This document shows positions 51,001 through 59,117 of a stretch of 64,000 bases of DNA, piece after piece. This DNA is from an uncultured Cohaesibacter sp. Lineage in GTDB: Bacteria > Pseudomonadota > Alphaproteobacteria > Rhizobiales > Cohaesibacteraceae. The translations under genes and the position numbers were made by a program. Location of the stretch: positions 176,431 to 240,430 of the forward strand of contig NZ_OY759851.1 of NCBI RefSeq assembly GCF_963662805.1, written 5' to 3'. The notes beneath the pieces are model-generated. The model was not told the DNA's origin. It did not search any database and saw nothing but the letters and a program-made list of their open reading frames with translations. Each line of letters opens with the position of its first letter. Position 1 is the stretch's first letter.

Positions 51001-51773
51001 AGGAAGGACATCAGGCCGGACGACTTGCCACCACCAGAGAGCGGCTCGCCTTCGGAGCGCAGGGAGGAGAAGTTGGTGCCGGTGCCGGAGCCGTATTTGA
51101 ACAGGCGTGCTTCGCGAACCCACAGGTCCATGATGCCGCCTTCGTTGACCAGATCATCGGAGATGGACTGGATGAAGCAGGCATGGGGCTGGGGATGCTC
51201 GTAGGCACTGGCAGAGCGGGTGAGACGACCGGTTTCAAAGTCTACGTAATGGTGACCCTGGCTCGGACCGTCGATGCCATAGGCCCAGTGCAGGCCGGTG
51301 TTGAACCACTGCGGCGAGTTGGGGGCGACACGCTGGGTGCAGAGCATGTAGCACAGTTCGTCAAAGAAGGCGCGCGCATCGGCTTCCGTGTCGAAGTAGC
51401 CGCCTTTCCAGCCCCAATAGGTCCACGTACCGGCGAGACGGTCGAACACTTGCTGTGCGGACATCTCAGGGCCGTAGCGCTGATCTTCGGGCAGCTGGGC
51501 AAGGGCCTCTTGATCGGAGACGGAACGCCACAGCCAGGACGGCACGGAATTCTCTTCGACCCGTTTCAGAATGGCAGGTACGCCAGCCTTGCGGAAATAT
51601 TTCTGAGCCAGAATGTCGGAGGCGACCTGTGACCAGGCCGTCGGAACATCGATGTTTTCCAGCTGAAATACAATGGAGCCATCTGGGTTGCGGATTTCGC
51701 TCGTTGCCTTACGAAATTCGATCCCGTCATAGGCAGATTTGCCTTCTTCGGTATAGCGCCGCTCTACACGCAT
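48075..51773 (-). CDS. nrdJ: Adenosylcobalamin-dependent (class II) ribonucleotide reductase
   Basis: Makes dNTP precursors from ribonucleotides using B12, without oxygen. The 1232-residue protein starts at the Met at 51773 with AGGGGA upstream. Visible are NSPQWFNTGLHWAYG, the catalytic region PQPHACFIQSISDDL with GSGTGTNFSSLRS, PCSEYMFLDNTACNLASINL, and the C-terminal redox/zinc-ribbon tail CSECGNFTMV...CDTCGSTSGCS. A His-Asp repeat (HDHDHDHDHH) sits in the linker before this tail. No other nrd genes occur in the window. Candidate NrdR boxes lie upstream. Confidence 0.96.
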   Translation of the reverse strand: MRVERRYTEEGKSAYDGIEFRKATSEIRNPDGSIVFQLENIDVPTAWSQVASDILAQKYFRKAGVPAILKRVEENSVPSWLWRSVSDQEALAQLPEDQRYGPEMSAQQVFDRLAGTWTYWGWKGGYFDTEADARAFFDELCYMLCTQRVAPNSPQWFNTGLHWAYGIDGPSQGHHYVDFETGRLTRSASAYEHPQPHACFIQSISDDLVNEGGIMDLWVREARLFKYGSGTGTNFSSLRSEGEPLSGGGKSSGLMSFLKIGDRAAGAIKSGGTTRRAAKMVVVDIDHPDIEAYINWKVKEEEKVAAIVTGSKIVSKHLKAIMKACVNCQGSNDECFDPAKNPALKREIRAAKKSQVPENYIRRVIQFAKQGFKDLKFETYNTDWDSGAYLTVSGQNSNNSVRVTDDFLNAVKEDRDWNLIGRIKGDIRKTVKARDLWDQIGYAAWASADPGLQYHTTINEWHTCRTDGDIIASNPCSEYMFLDNTACNLASINLLQFRNEDGTINVEQFEHTVRLWTMVLEISVLMAQFPSKEIAERSYLYRTLGLGYANIGGLLMTSGIPYDSAEGRAICGAISALMTGTAYATSAEMAKELGAFARYQDNSEHMLRVMRNHRRAAYGDHEGYEALDITPVALDHDSCTDKTLIQHAVAAWDKAVDLGQQYGYRNAQTTVVAPTGTIGLVMDCDTTGIEPDFALVKFKKLAGGGYFKIINRAVPNALRKLGYNEEQIKDMEAYAVGRGSLASCNAISHNALKAKGFTDEKISAIESGLGSAFDIKFAFNKWSLGEDFCRDVLKFDGEQLDDPSFDMLSALGFSKEEIDVANIHVCGAMTLEGAPHLKDEHLPVFDCANPCGRIGKRYLSVESHIRMMAASQPFISGAISKTINMPNDASVEDCKDAYMLSWRLALKANALYRDGSKLSQPLNSQLLSDDDDEAEDIVEAISATSAPMQERATLVTEKIVERIIERHVRDREKLPDRRKGYTQKARVGGHKVYLTTGEYEDGRLGEIFIDMHKEGAAFRSIMNNFAIAISLGLQYGVPLDEYVDAFTFTRFEPAGMVQGNAAIKNATSILDYIFRELAVSYLDRHDLAHVNPADIEATAMSKGSAEGKLTVPISKGLLRGNSKRFKLVEGNDVPAAKPAKAATETAHAVMPSSATMLKQGSQVQHDHDHDHDHHVQLGTAEAKPEPTKANQIALARMKGYEGESCSECGNFTMVRNGTCLKCDTCGSTSGCS
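48252..48281 (-). repeat. In-frame His-Asp repeat inside nrdJ
   Basis: Thirty bases encode HDHDHDHDHH in the low-complexity linker before the C-terminal cysteine tail of NrdJ. The DNA is an ATC/ATG-type simple repeat. Confidence 0.9.
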
Positions 51774-51972
51774 TGAATATCCCCTAAAGGTATCTGGGAG
51801 CCAACGGTTCATCCGCTGGCCGACTGCCTTGCACAGAATGGTGGAAGCCCTTGGCCCAGGCGCATCCGCAATCCTGCATTTGAAGGAGTCCACCTTCGCC
51901 TCGAATCGTGGCAGAGTGGACTCGTTATGCGGACACCATTAGATCGCCGACTGGTTACTGATAAGTTAACAT

Positions 51973-52020
51973 GCCCTAGATCTAGTGTCCACGTCAGGAT
52001 CGAATGACGATATCTGGTAT
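51973..52020. promoter_or_regulatory. Candidate NrdR box pair, nrdJ-proximal
   Basis: GCCCTAGATCTAGTGT (51973-51988) matches the palindromic NrdR consensus ACACwAwATaTwGTGT well in its right half. A weaker copy, TGACGATATCTGGTAT (52005-52020), lies 32 bp away. NrdR normally binds two boxes 31-32 bp apart. They are about 200 bp upstream of nrdJ. Confidence 0.5.
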
Positions 52021-52227
52021 ATTCCGCTATTTCTTCCCTAAATCAGAGCGCAAGAAAACCCGACCGTGGCGTCCTTCCTGAGGCAGCAATCCATGCTGCG
52101 GGATCGAAGGATCCACGGTGTTTCTTCTCTTTTACTGAACAGGAAATCCGGGAATTTCATCCGGAAATGTATCCGTCTTGACTGCATCGGAGTATGTGAT
52201 TTTGGGGGGCTAAACGTCAAGCAAGGA

Positions 52228-52274
52228 AAACTAGCTCTAGTGGCGCGCTCGGTGTGAAAAACTACATCTAGTGC
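52228..52274. promoter_or_regulatory. Candidate NrdR box pair, distal
   Basis: AAACTAGCTCTAGTGG (52228-52243) and AAACTACATCTAGTGC (52259-52274) start exactly 31 bp apart and share AAACTA..TCTAGTG. With the site at 51973 there are three TCTAGTG half-sites within 300 bp. Confidence 0.55.
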
Positions 52275-52491
52275 CCTTCTGCGAGGTGCTAGAACGGGAA
52301 GAATCCGCCCCTATAGCCGTCAAGTCCTGAATGACGGACGGGTCGATCCGGGCTGCAATAAAACTGTTAAAATTTGAGACAAATTCAAATCCAATTTGCG
52401 CCCTCTCTTTGGGGGCGAATTAAATGCTTTGTGCGATAGTGCTGTTTGGACGGACGATAAGCCTCTTAATTACAACAGGTTGGTGGGTGGC

Positions 52492-53241
52492 ATGGAACAT
52501 CATTCAGCTTTTGGACTGGATATCGAATCGCTTGATATTGTCATAGTCGATGACTCCAAAACGGTCTTGACCATGATTCGATCAATGATCTCTTCGATGA
52601 AGGTTGCAAGAGTGAGATCCTATGATCGCGGTGACCTTGCACTTCAGGCCATCCTGCAGGAACCGCCGAACGTCATCCTTACGGATCTGGCGATGTCGCC
52701 CATGTCTGGTATGCAGCTGATCCGATTGATCCGGCAGCAGACCATGGAGCCCCTGTGCTTCATTCCAGTAATCGTCATCACCGCCCACGCGACTCAGGCC
52801 CGCGTGGCACAGCTGTTCGAGGTCGGGGCTCATCACGTTCTGGCCAAGCCCTTGTCGTCTGCCGTTCTGCAAAACCGTCTTAAAGCGCTGAGTGCCGATC
52901 GCCGCGTGATGCGTCTTGAAGGTGATCGCTATGTCATTGACGGTATGCGCGAGGTTCTTGCCGAGAAGCAGTCGCGCCTGCAGTCCTTGGACAAGGCGCG
53001 GGAGTTCCACGAAGAGGTTCTGCCCAAGGCCAAGGAATCGCAGCGCGAAGCAGACGAGATCCTGCGCGGCTTTGACATGTTCGACGAGGACAATGGCCGC
53101 GCCTTGCCCTATGCTTCGAGCGGCAAGAGGATCGCCGAGCATCTGCGTGAGGCCCGCAAACGCGAGGAAAGCGAGACGCCTGCGAGCAACCGTCCCCAAA
53201 CCAAGCGCTATGCCAGCGTCAGGGGTCGGAGCGGCCGCTAG
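52492..53241 (+). CDS. Response regulator with receiver domain and helical C-terminus
   Basis: A 249-residue protein starting at ATG 52492 (GGTGG upstream). The CheY-like receiver has acidic DDSK, the phospho-acceptor Asp in NVILTDLAMSPMSG and the Lys in VLAKPLS. The C-terminal 110 residues are charged and helical (LAEKQSRLQSLDKAREFHEE) with a basic tail; no DNA-binding or enzymatic output domain is recognisable. It has no adjacent histidine kinase, so it is an orphan. It may signal by protein contact. Confidence 0.85.
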   Translation: MEHHSAFGLDIESLDIVIVDDSKTVLTMIRSMISSMKVARVRSYDRGDLALQAILQEPPNVILTDLAMSPMSGMQLIRLIRQQTMEPLCFIPVIVITAHATQARVAQLFEVGAHHVLAKPLSSAVLQNRLKALSADRRVMRLEGDRYVIDGMREVLAEKQSRLQSLDKAREFHEEVLPKAKESQREADEILRGFDMFDEDNGRALPYASSGKRIAEHLREARKREESETPASNRPQTKRYASVRGRSGR

Positions 53242-53388
53242 CCTCTGGATATCGACGCCTTTTGCTGGCGTCGGCATATCCTTCATGCTACCGGCATGCT
53301 ACCGGGCTTTTCACCAAAGCAGTCTGGACATCAGGAAAATTTTGTAGTCATAGTGCGCTGACACAACCTGTCGGAAAGTTGGCTCGTT

Positions 53389-53808
53389 ATGAAAAAGACA
53401 CTGCTTTTGCTCTTCACATGGTGGGGCAATGTGACCCTTGGTACGCTGCTTCACACCAGACGCCGGGGCATTCTTGTCGGACAGGATGAGTTCGGCAACA
53501 AATATTACAAACAGTCGGTCAAGCATAATGCGAGCTACTCGGGAAGCCGGAAGGGCGAGCGCCGCTGGGTGATCTATGCGCAGGAGGCGGACGCGAGCGC
53601 GGTGCCGCCGGGCTGGCATGGCTGGTTGCACTATCGCACCGATATGGCACCAAGTCAGGATGAGACAGTGTCCTGGCCCTGGCAGAAACCGCATCAGCCG
53701 AACAAGACCGGGACGCCGGAAGCCTATCGCCCCGCCGGGTCCATTCTTTCGCCTCAGAGCCGTCAGCCGGTTGCTGGGGATTATGAAGCCTGGTCGCCGG
53801 AAGGCTGA
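53389..53808 (+). CDS. NADH:ubiquinone oxidoreductase accessory subunit, NDUFA12-like
   Basis: A 139-residue protein with WWGNVTLGTLLHTRRRG, GQDEFGNKYYKQ, RRWVIYAQEADASAVPPGWHGWLHY and the Pro-rich tail, matching the alphaproteobacterial homologue of complex I subunit NDUFA12 (B17.2). It stabilises the peripheral arm of complex I. The DUF2155 gene follows, a common neighbour in alphaproteobacteria. Confidence 0.92.
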   Translation: MKKTLLLLFTWWGNVTLGTLLHTRRRGILVGQDEFGNKYYKQSVKHNASYSGSRKGERRWVIYAQEADASAVPPGWHGWLHYRTDMAPSQDETVSWPWQKPHQPNKTGTPEAYRPAGSILSPQSRQPVAGDYEAWSPEG

Positions 53809-54126
53809 CGGGCTGTCGGGCAGAGGCTCTGTGGTCGAGGAATCTCCTGCGCCCTGCTGTCCCACTGTTGCCAGAATTGATGGCTAGAAAAGAATCGCTG
53901 CTTCCTGACAAAGTGGCGATTTTCTTTTGTTGGAACCAACGCTTAAAGGTCAACCTCTGCACGAAGCGGCTTTTTTGACAGATCGCTCTTGCCTTGAGAC
54001 ACCAAAGGGCGATAGGAACGGACTGATAAAGCAGGTGCCGGGGCGGTGCGGCCGGGGTTGATCTACAAGATTGTTCTTGCGCGGATTGGTCCTTCTTCGC
54101 TTGGCGCGTTGAGGTCGGAGAATTCG
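53809..54126. other. Gap between the NDUFA12-like gene and the DUF2155 gene
   Basis: A 318-bp region. An imperfect hairpin at 53887-53928 (AATCGC/GCGATT core with A- and T-rich flanks) could terminate the upstream gene. The frame at 54046 is open, but no start is supported before 54127. Confidence 0.45.
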
Positions 54127-54558
54127 ATGATGTGTTTGAAGAACCGCCAATGGTTCACGAAAGCCGCCCTGTGGTTTGGCGGGCTCGCCCTGACTGTTGG
54201 TGTTCTGCTTGGCTCGCCAGCCAACGCCCAGAGAGTTGACAATCAGGTCACGGTCTTTTCCGGTCTCGACAAGATCACTGGCCGGATTATCCAGTTTGAT
54301 GTCTATATCAATGAGACCGTTCAGTTTGGCGCGTTGCAGGTTACTCCGCGGGCCTGCCATACACGGCCCGAAACCGAGCGCCAGCAGGTGACCGCCTTTG
54401 TCGAAGTCGACGAGATCACCCTTGAGCGCAAGGTTCGCCGGATTTTCACCGGATGGATGTTTGCGTCCAGTCCCGGCCTCAATGCTGTGGAGCACGGTGT
54501 CTATGACGTCTGGCTCGAAGGCTGCAAGCAAAGCTCGGACGTTCCCAAGCCACAATGA
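54127..54558 (+). CDS. DUF2155 domain-containing secreted protein
   Basis: A 143-residue protein with a signal peptide (FTKAALWFGGLALTVGVLLG) and the DUF2155 core: FSGLDKITGRIIQFDVYINE, VTPRACHTRPETERQQ, AFVEVDEITLERKVRRIFTG and the conserved WMFASSPGLNAVEHGVYDVW with a final Cys. Function unknown; predicted periplasmic. GGAG lies just upstream of ATG 54127. It is convergent with aat. Confidence 0.9.
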   Translation: MMCLKNRQWFTKAALWFGGLALTVGVLLGSPANAQRVDNQVTVFSGLDKITGRIIQFDVYINETVQFGALQVTPRACHTRPETERQQVTAFVEVDEITLERKVRRIFTGWMFASSPGLNAVEHGVYDVWLEGCKQSSDVPKPQ

Positions 54559-54578
54559 CGGGCTGAAAGACTTCGGGC

Positions 54579-55247
54579 TCAGGCTTCAGTCTCAGGACTG
54601 TTTTCCGGGTTTTCGTCTGCCACCTGGCGATCAAGGGCGTAAAAATCCGCCACATCGGTCAGTGCTGCTTCCAGCAATTCATGATATTCGGCTTTGGGCA
54701 CTTCCAGAGCGCCGAACTGTTTGAGATGATCGGTGATGAACTGGGCGTCAAGCAGGCTGTAGCCTCCGGCCTTTAGGCGATCCACGAGATGGACCAGCGC
54801 CATCTTGGAGGTGTCCCGCTCGCGTGAGAACATGCTTTCGCCAAAGAAGGCCTTCCCCAGAGATACGCCATAGAGGCCTCCGATGAGGCGATGCCCGTCC
54901 CAGACCTCGACCGAATGGCAATGCCCCATATCGAAGAGCTTGCGATAGAGATCGTGAATCTGGCCGTTGATCCAGGTTGATGGACGGTCGGGAGCAGCTT
55001 CCGCACAGGCATTCATGACGCCGCCAAAATCGGTATCGACGCGAATGTCATAGGGCGTGTTGCGCATGGTGCGCAAGAGGCGGCGCGGTGCGTGAAAATG
55101 CTCAAGAGGAATGACGCCGCGAAACTCGGGCTCGATCCAGAGCATGGTTTCGTCGCTTGCATCCTCAGCCATCGGAAAGACACCGCAGGCATAGGCGCGC
55201 AGCAGGATTTGCGGGGTGATCTCGATCTGTTGGGACTCGTCTGTCAT
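54579..55247 (-). CDS. aat: Leucyl/phenylalanyl-tRNA--protein transferase
   Basis: N-end-rule enzyme that adds Leu or Phe to N-terminal Arg/Lys proteins. The 222 residues show LLRAYACGVFPMAEDA, LWIEPEFRGVIPLEHFH, STWINGQIHDLYRKLFDMGHCHSVEVW and GGYSLLDAQFITDHLKQFGA, the usual family motifs. Placed in front of accC on the same strand but separated by a terminator. Confidence 0.95.
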   Translation of the reverse strand: MTDESQQIEITPQILLRAYACGVFPMAEDASDETMLWIEPEFRGVIPLEHFHAPRRLLRTMRNTPYDIRVDTDFGGVMNACAEAAPDRPSTWINGQIHDLYRKLFDMGHCHSVEVWDGHRLIGGLYGVSLGKAFFGESMFSRERDTSKMALVHLVDRLKAGGYSLLDAQFITDHLKQFGALEVPKAEYHELLEAALTDVADFYALDRQVADENPENSPETEA

Positions 55248-55428
55248 CAGCCTGTTCTTGTCTTTTCCTCAATCAGATCGTCTTGTCGAGATTTTGGAGC
55301 GCATGGTTTTCGCCACTCATCATTCTCATTTCTTCAGTTTCATCACGGCATCAAGCGAACGGTCTTCGCATTGGTCACGGTCTAGCCTTCAGAGGCTGAC
55401 ATCGGACGGGTGAAGCCCAAACGGAAAA

Positions 55429-55453
55429 GACCGCACCCGAGGTGCGGTCCTTT
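55429..55453 (-). terminator. Terminator after accC
   Basis: GACCGCACC and GGTGCGGTC make a 9-bp stem with a 3-nt loop; on the minus strand a T-rich stretch follows. It lies 36 bp past the accC stop. Confidence 0.7.
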
Positions 55454-55488
55454 GATCTTTGACTGTCTCGTTTGCAAGAGCAAGCGTC

Positions 55489-56829
55489 TTATTTCATGCC
55501 CAAGTGCTTTTCGAGCCAGTGGATGTCATAGGCACCGTTGGCAATGTCCGGATTGTCAACGAGAGACCGGAACAGCGGTAGGGTCGTGTGAATGCCATCG
55601 ACGATGAACTCGTCGAGTGCGCGGCGCAGGCGCATCATGCATTCGACGCGGTTGCGGCCGGTCACGATCAGCTTGCCGATGAGGCTGTCATAATAGGGCG
55701 GGATGGTGTAGCCCTGATAGACGCCGGAATCGACGCGCACCCCAAGGCCTCCCGGCGGATGGTAGTAGGTGATGCGGCCCGGCGACGGAGCGAAAGTTTC
55801 CGGGTTTTCAGCGTTGATGCGGCATTCGATGGCATGACCATTGAAGGAAATGTCTTCCTGCCGGATATCAAGTCCTGCGCCACAGGCAACCTTGAGCTGC
55901 TCGTTGACCAGATCGATGCCAGTGATCATTTCGGTGATCGGATGCTCCACCTGCAAGCGGGTGTTCATTTCGATGAAATAGAACTCGCCATCCTCATAGA
56001 GGAACTCGATGGTGCCAGCGCCGGAATATTGCAGGCCTTGCATGGCCGTGGCGCAGATCTCGCCGATCTTCTTCTGCTGTTCGGCATTGAGGGCAGGAGA
56101 CTGGGCTTCTTCCCAGACCTTCTGGTGCCGACGCTGCAGGGAGCAGTCACGCTCACCAAGGTGAATGGCGTGGCCCTTGCCGTCGCCCATGACCTGCACT
56201 TCGATGTGGCGCGGTTTGGCGAGATATTTCTCGATATAGACCGTGTCATCGCCGAAGTTGGCGGCTGCTTCGCTGCGGGCGGTGCTGAAGGCAATCGCGA
56301 TGTCTTCTTCCTTGTGCACGACCTGCATGCCCTTGCCGCCGCCACCGGATGCGGCCTTGATCAGCACGGGATAACCCATCTCTGCGGAGACGCGCTTGGC
56401 TTCCTCGACAGAGCCGACGCCACCGTCGGAGCCGGGAACGACCGGAATGCCGAGGCGCTTGGCGGTCTGCTTGGCTGCGATCTTGTCGCCCATGATGCGG
56501 ATATGCTCGGCGCTCGGTCCGATGAAGCCCACATTGTGTTCTTCGAGGATTTGGGCGAAACGGGCATTTTCCGACAGGAAGCCATAGCCGGGATGAACCG
56601 CATCGGCGCCGGTGATCTCACAGGCGGCCAGAATCTGCGGAATGTTGAGATAGCTTTCGCGGGCAGACGGCGGTCCGATACAGACGCTTTCGTCCGCGAG
56701 CTTGACATGCATGGCGTCGGCATCTGCGGTGGAATGCACGGCCACGGTCTCGATGCCAAGCTCTTTGCAGGCGCGCAAGACCCGAAGGGCGATTTCGCCA
56801 CGGTTTGCGATAAGAACCTTAGAAAACAT
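55489..56829 (-). CDS. accC: Acetyl-CoA carboxylase, biotin carboxylase subunit
   Basis: Carboxylates BCCP-bound biotin with ATP and bicarbonate, the first half of malonyl-CoA synthesis. The 446 residues contain LIANRGEIALRVLRAC, HPGYGFLSENARFA, the ATP-grasp segment IKAASGGGGKGMQVVHKEED, and GAGTIEFLYEDGEFYFIEMNTRLQVEHPITEM. Standard length. Third gene of aroQ-accB-accC, 26 bp after accB. Confidence 0.98.
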   Translation of the reverse strand: MFSKVLIANRGEIALRVLRACKELGIETVAVHSTADADAMHVKLADESVCIGPPSARESYLNIPQILAACEITGADAVHPGYGFLSENARFAQILEEHNVGFIGPSAEHIRIMGDKIAAKQTAKRLGIPVVPGSDGGVGSVEEAKRVSAEMGYPVLIKAASGGGGKGMQVVHKEEDIAIAFSTARSEAAANFGDDTVYIEKYLAKPRHIEVQVMGDGKGHAIHLGERDCSLQRRHQKVWEEAQSPALNAEQQKKIGEICATAMQGLQYSGAGTIEFLYEDGEFYFIEMNTRLQVEHPITEMITGIDLVNEQLKVACGAGLDIRQEDISFNGHAIECRINAENPETFAPSPGRITYYHPPGGLGVRVDSGVYQGYTIPPYYDSLIGKLIVTGRNRVECMMRLRRALDEFIVDGIHTTLPLFRSLVDNPDIANGAYDIHWLEKHLGMK

Positions 56830-56855
56830 GAATCTACCTTACCTAATGTGGCTGC

Positions 56856-57326
56856 CTATTCGATGATGACGAGGGGCTCGTCATATTCTACCGGCTGGCC
56901 ATTTTCCACCAGGATTGCGGTCACCTTGCCGGATTTGGTTGCCGGGATCTGGTTCATGGTCTTCATGGCTTCCACGATCATCAGGGTCTGGCCTTCCTTG
57001 ATCTGGTCGCCGACCGCGATGAAGGGTGCAGCGCCGGGCTCTGGCGACAGATAGGCGGTGCCGACCATCGGGCAGCGCTGCGCATTGGCAAGGCTTGCCT
57101 CGGCAGCAGGGGCTGCGGCGGGAGCTGCTGCTGCAACGGCAGGGGCTGCAACCGGAGCGGCAACGGCTGGTGCGCTGACGGTTGCTTGGTGCACGATGAT
57201 TTCACGGGCAACCCGGATGCGCAGATCGTCCTGTTCGATTTCGATTTCCGTCAGATCGCTCTCTTTGACGAGTTCGGCAAGCTGGCGGATGTAATCTGGA
57301 TCGAGATAGTTCTTTTCTTTTGACAT
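56856..57326 (-). CDS. accB: Acetyl-CoA carboxylase biotin carboxyl carrier protein
   Basis: The 156-residue protein has an N-terminal helical segment (DPDYIRQLAELVKESDLTEIEIEQD), an Ala/Pro-rich linker of about 40 residues and the C-terminal biotinyl domain with the modified Lys in VEAMKTMNQIPA. It carries carboxybiotin between AccC and AccAD. It is 66 bp after aroQ. Confidence 0.97.
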   Translation of the reverse strand: MSKEKNYLDPDYIRQLAELVKESDLTEIEIEQDDLRIRVAREIIVHQATVSAPAVAAPVAAPAVAAAAPAAAPAAEASLANAQRCPMVGTAYLSPEPGAAPFIAVGDQIKEGQTLMIVEAMKTMNQIPATKSGKVTAILVENGQPVEYDEPLVIIE

Positions 57327-57392
57327 GTGTCCGCATTCCGTTGTTTGGCGCGAGCCACGCTCTGCGCGGTTAGAATGTGTTGTTGGTTTTCT

Positions 57393-57845
57393 TCAGGCCT
57401 TGGCGGCCTGTTTGAGATAATTCGCGAGAGCTTCGATAGCCACCACATATCCGTACGGTCCCAGACCGCAGATGACCCCTTTGGCAACCGGTGCGATGAA
57501 GGAGTGATGGCGGAAGCTTTCCCGTGCGTGGATGTTGGAGAGGTGAACTTCCATGACAGGTAGCTGCACTGCGCGGATGGCATCCTGCAGAGCGACAGAG
57601 GTGTGAGAGTAGGCGGCAGGGTTGAAGACGATGCCTGCGGCTCGCTGGCCCGCTTCCTGTATCCAGTCGACGAGTTGGCCCTCGTGGTTCGACTGCAGAA
57701 ACTCGATGGACAGACCCAGTTCTTCTGCCTTGGACAGGCACAGGGCCTTGATGTCTTCAAGGGTCGTTGCACCATAGATGCCAGGTTCTCTTTGCCCTAA
57801 CAGGTTGAGGTTGGGACCATTGAGAACATAAATTACTTGGGTCAT
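57393..57845 (-). CDS. aroQ: 3-dehydroquinate dehydratase, type II
   Basis: Third step of the shikimate pathway. The 150 residues include IYVLNGPNLNLLGQREPGIYG with the catalytic Tyr, IEFLQSNHEGQLVDWI, AGIVFNPAAYSHTSVAL and VEVHLSNIHARESFRHHSF, standard for the dodecameric type II enzyme. First gene of aroQ-accB-accC, common in alphaproteobacteria. Confidence 0.97.
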   Translation of the reverse strand: MTQVIYVLNGPNLNLLGQREPGIYGATTLEDIKALCLSKAEELGLSIEFLQSNHEGQLVDWIQEAGQRAAGIVFNPAAYSHTSVALQDAIRAVQLPVMEVHLSNIHARESFRHHSFIAPVAKGVICGLGPYGYVVAIEALANYLKQAAKA

Positions 57846-58147
57846 GCCAGTTTCCGCTTGATAACTTTCGCTTGACGAGTGCGCAGTCGCAGCCGTCGGG
57901 TTCGACCGTTATAGGCTTTCCATTGATTGGAGGAAAGTCTTGTTGGTCGATGTCAATCCTTTTGGGGAGGAATTATCGGAAAGTTTTTGCGAAAACATGA
58001 TGTTTTCATGACGCAAGGGCCGTCAGATTCTGTGGGCGAATGTGTTTTGACCTGTCTGGAGGGCAGGATTTGCTGTCCTCCAGTGCCATATTCAGGCCAG
58101 AATTGCGCGCTGATCGCAGCCTTTTGAGCCGATGGCCCGCTTTATCC
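57846..58147. other. Gap upstream of aroQ
   Basis: A 302-bp region that should hold the aroQ-accB-accC promoter on the minus strand; a TTGACA lies there without a good -10. No gene recognised. Confidence 0.4.
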
Positions 58148-58939
58148 TCAGCAGCTTGTCGAGCCGCAGGAGCGTACCGCTTCAAGTTTGCTCTGAAGGG
58201 TCGATGCGGGCACAAATCCGGGGATGACTTCATCGCCAATGACAAAGCCCGGCGTGCCGCTGAGCTGCAGGGCTTCGGCAAGGCGATAATTGTCCTCGAT
58301 CGGCTTCAGCAGGGACTTGTCTTCATAGGAAGCCTCAAGCTTCTCGCGTGAAATGCCAAGCTTTTCGGCGACGCGCAGGGCACTTTCCTTGCTGGCGGTT
58401 CCGCGCAGGGTCATCATGGCTTTGTGGAAGTCCCAGTATTTGTCGGGTGCTTCGCGGGTCACGGCGATGGCGACGAGGGCGGCTTCCATCGACTGCGGGC
58501 CGAGGACTGGCCATTCCTTGATCACGAAACGGAGATTCTTGTCATTCTCGACTAGTGACAACATGCTGCCAAATGCCTGTTTGCAATAGCCGCAGTTGTA
58601 ATCGAGGAATTCGACGATGGTGACGTCGCCTTCAGGGTTGCCGAAAACGAGCTTCTCGTCGGCAGCAAAGACTTCGTCCTTGTTCTCGACAAGCGCTGCC
58701 TTGGAGCGCTCGGCTCGTTCTGCCTGAGCTTCCTGCTCGCGCTTGGCATCTTCTTGGCGCAGTTTGCCGAAGACCTGACGGATGACGTCCGGATTTTCCA
58801 GAAGATAATCGGTCACGATTTTCTCGATCTCTTCTTTCTGGGCGTCGTCAAAGGCGGCAGCACTGGCTCCGGTGGATACAAGTCCTGTCGTGGCAATGAC
58901 GAGCAGCAGCAGTGCAATCAAATGCTTGGCTGGTTGCAT
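58148..58939 (-). CDS. DsbA-family thiol oxidoreductase
   Basis: A 263-residue exported protein: signal peptide LIALLLLVIATTGLVSTGASAAA, a helical N-terminal extension (DAQKEEIEKIVTDYLLENPDVIRQVF), and a thioredoxin-like DsbA domain with active site CGYC and cis-Pro region SGTPGFVIGDEVIPGF. The form resembles Com1/BdbD-like DsbA proteins of alphaproteobacteria. The C-terminal Cys pair (SCGSTSC) is unusual. It lies downstream of the M48 protease gene. Confidence 0.88.
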   Translation of the reverse strand: MQPAKHLIALLLLVIATTGLVSTGASAAAFDDAQKEEIEKIVTDYLLENPDVIRQVFGKLRQEDAKREQEAQAERAERSKAALVENKDEVFAADEKLVFGNPEGDVTIVEFLDYNCGYCKQAFGSMLSLVENDKNLRFVIKEWPVLGPQSMEAALVAIAVTREAPDKYWDFHKAMMTLRGTASKESALRVAEKLGISREKLEASYEDKSLLKPIEDNYRLAEALQLSGTPGFVIGDEVIPGFVPASTLQSKLEAVRSCGSTSC

Positions 58940-59117
58940 GAAAAAGGCATCCTTGATGTTTGTCCGTCGCGTCAACGGATGTCGTAATGGTCTCAGACCG
59001 CACCTTAGGCCAGAATGTGCCCTATTGGTGACAAATCTGGAATTGTTCACCTGAAAGTGACCATTTATCGCGGTCTGTCATACGTCGCGCCAGACCGTCT
59101 CATGGTTCAAATTTCCC

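Larger units (their letters stand above)
51774..52491. other. Long divergent region between nrdJ and the response regulator
   Basis: A 718-bp region. It contains the NrdR-box-like sites (listed separately). Short frames at 52038-52257 on both strands have no recognisable protein pattern. I looked for a cobalamin riboswitch on the nrdJ strand and did not find a convincing B12 box. Confidence 0.55.

Noticed and set aside
48252..51632. A 1126-codon open frame on the plus strand opposite nrdJ
   Set aside because: It is a shadow of the codon bias of nrdJ. It has no ribosome-binding site, no protein pattern, and the opposite strand is a full conserved enzyme.
52038..52257. Small ORFs on both strands in the nrdJ leader
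   Set aside because: No start signal or family pattern; they overlap regulatory-looking sequence.
51774..52491. Cobalamin riboswitch upstream of nrdJ
   Set aside because: No convincing B12 box or conserved core on the minus strand; only a partial GCCACTA string was seen.
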